A DNA stretch of 64,000 bases from Erythrophleum ivorense. Taxonomy: Eukaryota; Streptophyta; Magnoliopsida; Fabales; Fabaceae. Within the stretch, counting starts at the first letter, position 1. Each line of letters starts with the position of its first letter. The notes under the pieces are model-generated. The model saw nothing but the letters and a program-made list of their open reading frames with translations. It had not been told where the DNA came from and made no database searches. Position numbers and translations under genes: made by a program. The stretch covers positions 36,739,784 through 36,803,783 of the forward strand of contig JAIUCV010000005.1 in the NCBI GenBank assembly GCA_026724425.1, in the 5' to 3' direction. Of the stretch, positions 22,000 to 32,401 are shown one piece after another.

Positions 22000-23418
22000 A
22001 TTATTTTACTTTTTAATTTATGAAACTAAGACGTAAACCTATACATAGTATGGGAAAGAAAAGATAATTTAAAGTCTGAACAGATCAACCAACATGATAT
22101 GATTATAAAAGGGGGAATTTGTATTCTTCTCTAAATTATATTTAACTAGATGTAGGCCGTATGAAGTTGCATAGGGACTTCTATTAATTACATAGGCACA
22201 TCTAGCTCAAATTTAAAAAAGAAGCCAAAAAAATTTAATAAAAAAAAAACAGAAGATTTGAAAGAGAAAAAGGTGAAAACTGTAAACAGATTAACTACAG
22301 TAATTTACCGTGATAAACAGTGTTGAAGGATTCAGTTTGTATATATATATAATAGATATAATAGATTATTCTCAAAACTGGCTTAATTTAAAATCAATTT
22401 TGACTGATAAGTCATTGTCAACTTCCACCCATAAGAGATGGCAACAGCAGCACGTGTATACATAAAATAGTTGGAAACGACAAAACCCGATCACATATAC
22501 ACCAAGTTTAGATCAGATATCTTTTGAAATGCTATTATCTAAATCTTTTTAATAAGAAAGAACTTCAATATTTTTAAGATATTACCAAATATTAAATTTA
22601 TAAGCTAACCATTATACCTATTATTTCTTTTCCAGTTTTTGGGTTTGGCTTTGGCAAACACAACCAAGTATAGCAGCAGAAGTACTTGATATAAGTGATC
22701 TCAAAATCCTCAAATTCTTAGCAACGTTATTTTTCCTAAACTTCCATATCTACCATGAATGGCAAGTATCTGTTTACTGACAAACCAGGAAAGAAAGAAG
22801 TGCCCACACCCCTCTTAAAATGGCTTTAGAGAGACAGATTCAAATCTTTTGTATTTCTGCTACCAGAAAAAAGGGGACAATCTTTTAATTTGACAAAAAC
22901 TGATCTAAAATTTTAATTTTTTTCTATCAAATTCTCGAATAAAAATATAATAAATATATAATTTTTACAACTCAATATCATAGAATTAAATCTTTTAACT
23001 TTTTTTTTTACATGTCATATTTTTATTAAGAAAATTTAATTACAAAAATATAAGAAGCTATACCAAATCTGGTCCTTTTAATTTTACCTTTGTGTCAATC
23101 TGGCACAGGAATTTATTTATTAACCCTACTGCCCTTGAATCACTGTTTTCAACTTTCTTCAGTGAAAGGTTAAAATGGGAAAGGAAATTAAAATAACTAC
23201 GAATACTCCCTCTAGTTTGATAGTAAGCGAGGTTTACAGAATTGCAAAGAATGCTCATGGAAGACGCCAGATTCTATAAAATCTTCTTTTGCATTGTAAC
23301 TTTGAAACTCTTCTACACTAAATTTAATCTTTTGCTCCTCTGCATTTTCTTTTCATTTGCCTAATACAAAACTACATGTGGAAGGATCAGGCCACTGATA
23401 CAGTGACAAGGAGAAGTA
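22000..23418. other. Intergenic AT-rich DNA, no gene seen
   Basis: Short frames here are not convincing. A (TA)n run occurs near 22340. Nothing else could be identified. Confidence 0.4.
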
Positions 23419-23457
23419 GGGGGGGGGGGGGGGAGGGGGGGGGGGAGGGGGGGGGGG
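23419..23457 (+). repeat. Long poly-G tract (39 bases, two interruptions)
   Basis: An unbroken run of G, with only two A bases at 23434 and 23446, lies in strongly AT-rich surroundings. With four or more G-runs of at least three it could form a quadruplex. Homopolymers of this length are also prone to assembly error. Confidence 0.85.
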
Positions 23458-23841
23458 AAGTAATAAAACAAAATAAATTCCATCATATTTAAGGGAAAAA
23501 AAAGACCTAAAAAAATGTACAACGGTAAAGACCCAAGTAGACTATCATTGCTCTTGGCTGAAGAGGCAGCAAGAGGTATGTTGTTGTTAGGTAGCAGCAG
23601 GTCAAGTCCATGTGTGTTTAAATTTTCAAGATTGGCTACTTATCCATCCTCATTCCCCAAAGCTTGCTTGATTTGCATGAGATGCGTCCGAAGGCTATTT
23701 TCCTCTACCTGTTTTTGCCAAAAAATATTTAGAAACTTACACGAGAAAGAAGAATAAGGGCTTTTTGACTCTAATATACCAAAAACAGAAAAACAATTGA
23801 CTTTCATGCTGAGCCACCAAAATATATGCCTCATATACTTA

Positions 23842-26261
23842 CAATAACAACAACAACAACAATAACAACAACAAAGCATTTTTTCACTAAGTGGGGTTAG
23901 TTACATGGATCAATCGATGCCATAAACACCTATCGTAAATTATATTTTTAAACAAACTATTCAAATCTAAATCTTTCTTAATAATTTCTCCTATAATTTT
24001 TTTTTGTCTTCATCTACCTCTAATTATTGGATTATTCTTCATTTCATCTACTCTCCTAACTGGGGCTTCTATAGGTCTCCTTCCAACATGACCAAACTAT
24101 TTAAGTCTTGATTCTACAATCTTTTTCACAATAGGCGCGACTTCCACCTTTTCTCTAATACATTCATTTTTAATCCGATCTCGTCTAGTGTGTCCACTCA
24201 TCCAACGCAATAGTCTCATCTCTGCAATATTAAACTTATTCTCTTGTTGACTTTTTATTGCCCAACACTCAGTTCCATACAACATTGCAGGTCTTATAAC
24301 TATGCGGTACAATTTTACCTTTTAAGTTTGAGTGATACTCTTCTATCACAAATAACACCCGAAGCACTCGTTCACTTCATCCACCCCGCTTGAATCCTAT
24401 GTTTTACGTCTTCTTCTATTTCCCTGTTATGTTGTATGACAGATCTAAGATATTTAAATTGTGTAACTTGTGGTATAATATGTTCTCCAATTCTCACTTC
24501 TGCGCTTAAAGTGGTGTGTCTCTTACTAAACTTACACTCCATATACTCCGTTTTACTTCTACTTAAACGAAATCCATGAGTTTCCAAAGCTAATCTCCAC
24601 CTCTCCAACTTCTCATTTATTTCCGTTCTCGATTCTCCAACTAAGACAATATCGTCTGCAAAAAACATACACCGTGGCACCAACTCTTGGTATGTTCAGT
24701 AAGCACATCTAATACTAAAGTAAAAAGATAAGCGACCCTTGATGTATACCAATAGTTATCGAAAAATCTTTTGTAGGTCCATCTTTTGTTATTACATTAA
24801 TTGTAGCCTTATCATATATATCTTGTATTACTCGAATATAAGTTATACGAACTCCTTTTTTCTCCAAAGCCTTCCATAGAACCTCTCTTGGTACTCTATC
24901 ATATACTTTTTTTAAATCAATAAACACCATGTGTAAATCTCTTTGATTCTCTCAATATCGCTCAATTAATCTTCGCAACAAATATATTACTTCCATAGTT
25001 GACCTTCTTGGTATAAAACTAAATTGATTCTCCGTAACTTGAGTCTCTTTCCTTAATTTTCGCTCAATTACTCTTTCTCATAATTTCACAGTGTGACTCA
25101 TGAGCTTAATTCCTCTATAATTTGCACAATTTTGAATATCCCCCTTACTCTTATAAATAGGAATTAAAGAACTTTTCCTCCACTCGTCTGACATTCTCTC
25201 AGATCTCATAATTTCATTAAATAATTTTGTGAGCCAACTTATGCCTTTTATTCCTAAACCCTTCCATACTTTAATAGTTATTTATCCAGTCCAACTGCTC
25301 TGCCACTCTCCATTCGCTTTAATACTTCTTTTACCTCTGCCTCACAAATTTTATGATAAAAAGTATAATTTTGATCCTCTTTTCTAGTGTCTAACTTATC
25401 CGATTGCAATGAAATCTCGTGGCCTTCATTAAAAAGTCTATAAAAATAACTCTTCCACCGTTCTCTGATATTTTGTTCCGTGACGAAGACTTTCCCTTTT
25501 TCATCCTTAATGCATTTTATTTAGTCCACGTCTCTTGTCTTTCTTTCTCTACTTTTAGCTAACTTGTAAATATTTCTTTCTCTAACTTTAGAACCTAAAG
25601 ATTGGTATAACCCATCGAATGCCCTCGTTCTCGCTTTGCTTACTACCTTCTTAGTGTCTTTCTTAGTTATTTTATATTTCTTCCAATTTTCATTACTCTT
25701 ACATAACGACCATACTTTATAATACTCTCTCTTAACTTTAACCTTATCTTGTATGCTTGTATCCCACAACCAATATTCTTTATCTCTAGATCCAAAACCT
25801 TTTAATTCACCTAATATTTCCTTTGTCATCTTTCTAATCTCTTTAGTCATTCCATTCCACATATCGTTAGCACTTCCTTGTATTTCCCAAGGTCTTTCCT
25901 CCACAATTCGTCTCTGTAAATTCTTTTCTTTATTCCTTTTTAGTTGCCACCACTTAGTCTTTAACACTCTATTTTTGTCTTTGCTTTTTACTCTTCTCCT
26001 AACTCGTACATCCATAACCAAAACTCTATGTTGAGAAGTTAAACTCTCTCCAGGTATAACTTTGCAATCTATGCAAAGTTTTTTATCCAATTTTCTTATA
26101 AGAAATAAATCAATTTGAGAACAAACTCTTTCACTTTTGTACGTGATAAGATGTTCCTCACACTTTCTAAAACAAGTATTAGTTAATATAACATCGAATG
26201 TTAATGAAAAGTCTAGAATAGTTTTAGCTTTTGCATTTGTTTTCCCTATGCCATGTCCTCC
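23842..26261 (-). mobile_element. 5'-truncated RTE-type LINE with 16-bp target duplication
   Basis: The body lies on the - strand. Its 3' tail is a TTG/TTA microsatellite (CAATAACAACAACAAC.. on the + strand, 23842-23876), as in RTE elements. It is flanked by ATGCCTCATATACTTA at 23826-23841 and again, identical, at 26262-26277. The 5' end is truncated inside the endonuclease region. Length is 2.4 kb against the roughly 3 kb usual for the family. The insertion lies inside the left arm of the Mutator-like element, so it is younger than that element. Confidence 0.88.
24097..26261 (-). pseudogene. RTE LINE polyprotein remnant (endonuclease C-terminus and reverse transcriptase)
   Basis: From the 5' side: the C-terminal endonuclease part (26261-25521; FDVILTNTCF, QIDLFLIRK, SQHRVLVMDVRV), a linker, then the reverse transcriptase. 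In the reverse transcriptase FIDLKKVYDRVPRE lies near 24920, GIHQGSL near 24740, the catalytic box FADDIVLVGES near 24650, and ECWAIKSQQ..MLRWM..TRRDRI near 24180-24270. The frame is broken by several shifts and stops between 25520 and 24100, so the copy is dead. The endonuclease would nick target DNA and the transcriptase would prime on the nick. Confidence 0.85.
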
Positions 26262-26274
26262 ATGCCTCATATAC

Positions 26275-26278
<4 letters not shown>

Positions 26279-26308
<30 letters not shown>

Positions 26309-26345
26309 ATGGGTTGCAGAAGAAGAAATACCGCAACCCATTAAT
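26279..26345. repeat. (TA)n run followed by a short perfect hairpin
   Basis: A TA dinucleotide run (to about 26305) is followed by TTTAATGGGTTGC ... GCAACCCATTAA, a 12-bp inverted repeat around AGAAGAAGAAATACC. The right arm of the Mutator-like element lacks this segment, so it was added to the left arm only. Confidence 0.7.
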
Positions 26346-27954
26346 TTTTTTTTTCTTATAAATGGGTGACTGCAGCTAGTATGTCGTGACCCAATTTTTT
26401 TTAGTTTATCTTTTAATTTTTTCTATATATTATTTTTTATTTTATATTTTAATTTATTAAAAAGGATGATAAATTTAAATTTTGTAGAACATATATTTTT
26501 TAAATATAATTTAAGGTTTTAATAAAATTATGTATAAAGTAAAATTTTAAAAATATAATTTTTTTTGGAAACATTTATATTTTTATTAAAGAAAAATAAA
26601 TGAAGAGGATGAATCCCTGCAATTGTATGGACTGCATGGGTGCGTTCAATATTTCAAATTCTTTTAATTTTTTCAGTTTTTGCCTTTAGGAGACACAAAA
26701 AATAATAATTAAAAAGATAAAAATTATAATTAAAAAATATTTATTGTGAGAAAAAATTATATTTTAAAAATTTTAACTGTTTTCATAATTGAAATTTTTT
26801 ATCTTACATTTATAGAGTTTCTTTTTGTAATTATTTTTCTAATCCTTAAAAGCAAAATAATAAATAATAAAAAATTGAATGCACCACAAGGCAATTTCAA
26901 AAGCCGATACAGAAGCTTCATTTGTAACTTAGCAGTGAAAATTCGCAAACTAATTTGGGTGTAATAATCATATGTCCCTCTCTTTCTTCCCAATTTTTCT
27001 TTTGGAAATAATATACTTAGTCCTCCCAAAGTAGTCTAATTTCAAAAATATTAGTCTTTATCAATAAGACAAAATTAAAAATTAAAAAAAAGCAACCATG
27101 ATAAACTTGATAATTGCTTGTATTATTAAAAAAATATCTTACATAATAAGAAGCAAAAAGTACTTTTTGGGTTGTCTTATAATAGAAATTAAATAAAGGA
27201 TTATATATTATTAAGGTTTTTTTTTGTTACAAATCACTTTTGTCTTATAATCTAATTCTTAATAAATTTTTTTATAAGATTTTTAATCTGACAAAAATAT
27301 TTTTTTAATACAAATCACTTAAAAAGAATTAAATTATAATTAAAAAAATAATCTTATATTATTATAATTTATAAATTTATTATTAATAATTAAATGTTAA
27401 AATTTTATATTAGAAATTAAATGATATTATATATATATATATATATATAATATTGTAATTTCCTTATTTTATATAATATAAAAAATATAATATTTGTTAT
27501 ATAAAATATATTATATTATATTTTATTTTATTTTATTATAATATATAATTCCTTATAATGTCCCTCTCCCAAATTTTCAATCCTTTATAATATTATATAT
27601 TATCATACTGTTATATTATTCTTTAATTAATTTTTCTTTAATAAAAATATAAATGTTTCAAAAAAAATTATATTTTTAAAATTTTACTTTACACATAATT
27701 TTATTAAAACCTTAAATTATATTTAAAAAAATATATTTTTTACAAAATTTAAATTTATTATCCTTTTTAATAAATTAAAATGTAAAATATAATATAATAT
27801 ATGAAAAAAAATTAAAAAACAAACTAAAAAAAATTGGGTCACGGCATAAGAAAAAAAAAACATCAAGTATATAAGGCATATGTTTTGGCAGGTCAGCATG
27901 GAAGTCAATTGTTTTTATTCTTTGTATATTGGAGTCAAAAAGCCGAAGAATGAG

Positions 27955-29666
27955 ATTATGATCAGGAAGCAATGCATTATATTCAATCAAGGCATCAATA
28001 CATGCTAAACAAACTTTACATGGACATAGACTTCCTTCTAAACTGTCCTACTGTAAGGGACTGATCAAGCACAGCATGCCCCTCCCTCAGACAATACATA
28101 AAATATCACAAAATTAGAACCAACTGTAAAAAATTCCTAAACTGAAAAAGGGCCTGGACCTAAACTTTATAGACGATAAGATAAGATAAAGCTCACTAGC
28201 GTGCCAAAAGCTCTCCCCAACTAGGCTACATTAGTCAGGCCCCAAAAAAAAAAAAGGTTACATTAGTAAACTGACATGCAACATGAAGCCTACTGATAAA
28301 GAAATAAGGACTGCATTCGTACTTGATAAAGAACTGATCCTGAACTTACAGGCATTGTGAATTGAACAAAGGGAGAACAAGTAAAAAATTGGTGTCCTGA
28401 ATTGTCGTCTTATGAGAAACAATGACAGACAGTATGACGACAATTGATAAAGAAATAAGGACTTAATTTGTATTTGATATTGATTGAAGTAACCCTGAAT
28501 GTAGAGGCATGGAGAAAGGGCAAAAAATTGTGGTGGTGATGTAAGAAATAATGACATGCCTTTTGTTCCATTGCCCAGTCCATGAGAAACTCAACTGGAC
28601 TTTTTCTAATCATGCTGGCTTGGAATTTGTTCTTAACTAATTTACTCATAGGGAAAAGAGGGAAGGGGAGATGGAGTCTAACTGGGGCAAATTCCTCCAA
28701 CCCTCCAAATAGTCAATTCTATAAACCCCTGCCAGAGGCATCAACATTTTACTTCTCAGTTGATAGTAGTACTCTAATAAGCACATTTACAGATAATGGT
28801 GGGTGCAGCACGGTAGATAAGTGAAACCCAATCATCTCAACATCTCTATCCTGACAGGATATTTTCAAGTATATACTGTTGGCAGATTAGGTTAAGGTGG
28901 TATGAAAATGACGCAAAAAGGGATAAGTACAATACCAGAAAATTGGAAGACACAATTTAGGTCACACCCTTCTTTAAAAAACGTATCCCACAATAGGAAC
29001 GTCATGTAGGTCATAACATGTCTCATATTCCTTTATAATCTAACTTTTCATTGAGTTCATCTAACTCACTATCATGTCTTATACACTTCCACTATTGTAC
29101 ATTCAACACCAGCAATTTTTATCAGATATTTTAATTTTAATTTTTATAGAATTTCCAGAAGTTAAATAGCAGAGTAGAAAAGAGTGATAAAACTTCACTG
29201 ATATTTTGCAGCTATAAGGAGGAAGTTCACATCTATTAAGAATGAGGAAGAATAGCTCAAAAACAGGGGAACTCCATCCCTCTTCCCACTGTCCCTAACA
29301 TATGCTTCTGAACCATCTCCAAGACCCAGAAAGATATACAGACAAAAACAAAAGGCACCAGTATGTCAAAAGCATGAGATATAGAGAGAGAGAGCAAGAG
29401 AAAACAAACAAACAAACAAACGGGCTACTATCACTCCGGGGTTTTGATGATTCTAGAGTAGCATATTAGCATCTAAACGTGTTCCGTAACCTCACATGAC
29501 TCTTAAATCCCAACCATGTGTGATGCAAACTGTGATTTGTGAAAGTGGAAATTGTTTCCTGCTAAAGTATGTACATAAGCAACATCTATTTGAGATAAGA
29601 ATAGCTGGGAATGTACTGAGAATTATAATTTGTGTGTATAATTCATGTTCTGGAAGCATATCTAAC
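27955..29666 (-). other. Probable 3' end region of the AUG8 gene (last exon not placed)
   Basis: QWRF genes usually end in a short exon of about 20-30 codons after the AAAMQ exon, so that exon and the 3' UTR should lie here, but I could not place it by homology. Reading through the exon-5 donor instead adds only VRYASRT and a stop. Also visible are a run of (AAAC)n near 29403 and a diverged tandem duplication at 28295-28580. Frames of up to 99 codons look like noise. Confidence 0.35.
28295..28580. repeat. Diverged direct duplication of about 150 bp
   Basis: GATAAAGAAATAAGGACT occurs at about 28296 and again at about 28447. Each copy is followed by related blocks in the same order: ATTCGTACTTGAT/ATTTGTATTTGAT, CTGAACTTACAGGCAT/CTGAATGTAGAGGCAT and GAAACAATGACA/GAAATAATGACA. 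Non-coding. Confidence 0.6.
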
Positions 29667-32401
29667 CTGCATAGCTGCTGCTGAAGCCAGTAGCGCTCCA
29701 CATTCATCAAGCATGGCTTTCTCCAGTGCTGCTACAACAGCAAGTTCAGAAACCAAATGGTTCATGCCTTCCACCTATAATACACAACAACAACGCGGTG
29801 TCAACACCTAGAATATTGCATTTGATACGAAAATCACAAACAGATTAATACCAAGACCCTTTACTGATGAATATCCAAAAATTGTAATTTGAAAATCAAA
29901 AGCAACAAAAAAGACAGGCATGCACTAAGCAAGAAACAAGTTTGGCACTAAATACATTAGCCTTCAAAATGTCAGGATAGACAAGTGTTTGGTGAAAATG
30001 CAAATAACAGGAAAGCTTTACAATAGCCTCAATTATTCATACATTCAAAACCAGTAAAACTGTAGAAACTTTAACTCACCCTAGAGAGCAAGGAGCAGAT
30101 AGCAGATCCCATTGCTTGCATGACATCAACAGCTGAGCAAATAGCAACCTTCAAATGATCAATATCTGCCTGCAATAGTGCAAACATAGTAACGATGCCA
30201 TTGTCTCTTTCCAGGTATGAAATCTAAAGACATTCTACAAACATACATACCTTGGCCCCTCCAGTTACAGGAAGACGGAGAGTATTTGCCTCCAAGTCTT
30301 CAACAGCCCCAGATAGAGCATCTACATGATCTCTTTCAAGTAAAGCCCAATCATCAAGGTAGGCAATCTGTTTCAGTCATTGTAGAAAAACCAACACTTA
30401 AAAATGTCTATCACCAACTATGAAACAATTAAAGAAACAATGAAAATAGCATCACACGCTCATAGGAAGTGAAATTAAAACCTCAGGTTTATAGATGATC
30501 TCACTTTCCAAAATCAGTATCCAGATCACAACATTAGCCCACTCCAAAACTAGATAGATATTTTCTAAATAACCCATTCTTCTGGAGCTCCAATGAGAAT
30601 AAGTGCAGTTATAAGCTTTTTTCTTTTTTCCTTTTACTAAGAATCACTAATATTAGACTTAAGTAAAAAACTATAACTAACCTATGTGCTTGTACAATCA
30701 TAAACTAGCAAAAACATAACTTACTGTTAGATAGTGCCAATCTCTTAATATATATATTTGCATCACCGGAAAATTAATCTTTTTAAATTAAAAATAAAGT
30801 AATTACAATGTACCATCAGCATCAGAACATGGAATATAGAATAACAAATTTCAGTGAAGAGATCGGATTACTTGGTCATTCAGAACAGAGTTTAGCTTAA
30901 GCTCAAGCTTCAGCTGGTGGAGATTGATCCTCTTTCTAATAACTGAATCCCATAGAGACAAAGTAACATTCCATACATTATACAGGGCTTTCTGCGCAAT
31001 TGAATAAAACCCAGTAAAATTTATGTAGGCAAATGATTTGATATGTGTTGCTGAAGGGCCATAAAAAATAGCAGGTCATACCTCCGCGACTACATTTTGG
31101 ATATAGAGTACAGCCTCTGCTCTTGCATTGGCAAATCTCCATTGCAAATATCGGTTGTAGAGAAGTCGCAATTGGTGAGCATCATCTATGTAGGTCGTAC
31201 TCTTTTTCCCTTTTTTAAGATCAGCAACAAAACTAAGCACTGAAATTGAACCGTTGGGTTGACTAAGTACATTGGTTGGCCTTATTCGAGAAGGACTAGC
31301 CCCTCTAGAAGGAGGGGTCGATGGCCTGGACCGAGATGGACTGATGCCTCTTGCAGTAAACAAGGATAGGACTGAGGTCTTATTAGGGGAAGGCGGACGT
31401 GATCCTAGAGTTGGCAAGGACTGAGATCTGCCTGCAGGAGTTGTTGATGCTATTTTATCAGATGGACTTGCAGAAACAAATTTGTGAGGTCTTAATACCT
31501 GTAGCAAATTATCATTAACTGATTTCACCTCGTTTCCTTTTCTACCACTTTCAACCATCGATAAATTTCTTACAGTATCACTCATAGACTTTTGCATGGG
31601 TTTACTTGCTTCGTCCAATAAAGACAACCTTCTCAGTGAAGACAAACCAGTTCTAGGAACTGAAGAGTTCAATGTTCTGATTGACTTATCAGCAAGATCA
31701 ACACTCCTATTTGCTGCATTAGAAGACACATTCCCACCTATACGACTTGGCCACCGATGCTGATCAATCAATCGAGAATGCAAACCATCAACAGGTTTTG
31801 AATTCTCTGAGTGATCAGAGGCATTCTTCCCTTTAAGAGGACTCCGCTTTCTCTCTGGCATAGGCTTACGTACAGTTGTCGGTTCAGCCTGCTTGTGTGC
31901 CACATTTGAAGTCGGCCGCAGAGTACGATCAGAAGCACTAGCATTTGGCTTTTCTTTCTTGCTAACAGGAATGGAAATGGCATCTGACTGGAAAGAAACG
32001 CTCAAGCTTCGCATTGTGGAAGGCCATAAACTCTCCTGCAAACGACTACCCGTTATCCTTCTGGATGACGAGTGCACATCCACAGATGACTCGCGGATGG
32101 GTGTAGAAGGACTTGGTGGGGAAGGAGGAGTTGAAGGCCGCTTCCTTTCCACTGATTGAGCTCTCTTGGGTAACAATTTGGAGGATGTAGGGATTGTTCT
32201 TGTGGGGTTCGGAGATGGGCATCGCCGGGGACCAGATGGTGTTGCCTGAGAAGGTGACTTATACCTAGAACTAATGTCCCTGGTTTGAGGGCGCCGGGTG
32301 GTGACGACTTCATTTTTTCTTTCGGAGGGAACCAAGGGTGGTCTATGAGTCTCCCCGGCTCTGTGTTTCCGTAATGCTTGCTCTGATTCACATACATCCA
32401 T
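29667..32401 (-). CDS. AUG8: QWRF-motif protein, AUGMIN subunit 8 (AUG8)
   Basis: A microtubule-associated plant subunit of the augmin family, thought to direct gamma-tubulin nucleation to existing microtubules. Five exons are seen, all in frame: 31082-32401 (440 codons), 30872-30991, 30251-30367, 30080-30169 and 29667-29774, together about 585 residues. A short last exon downstream is not placed. The first exon is a basic, Ser/Pro-rich, disordered microtubule-binding region (PRRCPSPNPTRTIPTSSK, SRPPSPNKTSVLS, ISPSRSRPSTPPSRG). It ends with the defining motif LQWRFANARAEAVLYIQ, QWRF at about 420-423. Later exons carry the helical domain (LYNVWNVTLSLWDSVIRKR, LDDWALLERDHVDAL, ALEKAMLDECGALLASAAA). 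The start MDVCESEQALRKH is the usual beginning of this subfamily. Arabidopsis AUG8 (At4g30710) is slightly longer. It lies beyond the PPR gene on the same strand. Confidence 0.92.

Larger units (their letters stand above)
23749..27954. mobile_element. Long-TIR Mutator-like element, non-autonomous, split by a LINE
   Basis: The element 23759-27944 starts GGCTTTTTGACTC and ends GAGTCAAAAAGCC. Flanks are GAAGAATAAG (23749-23758) and GAAGAATGAG (27945-27954), a 10-bp duplication with one mismatch. The terminal arms are over 300 bp. The left arm runs 23759-23841, is interrupted by the LINE, and resumes from 26278 to about 26600. The right arm is about 27615-27944. Matching blocks in reverse order include ACAATTGACTT.CATGCTGA, TATGCC.TATATACTT and GTGACCCAATTTTTTTTAG. 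The ~1 kb core is AT-rich and non-coding. Long arms and a 9-11 bp duplication fit a Mutator-like element. Confidence 0.78.

Noticed and set aside
31768..32397. Open frames of 71 to 114 codons opposite to or overlapping AUG8 exon 1
   Set aside because: They are shadows of the low-complexity Ser/Pro/Arg-rich coding strand.
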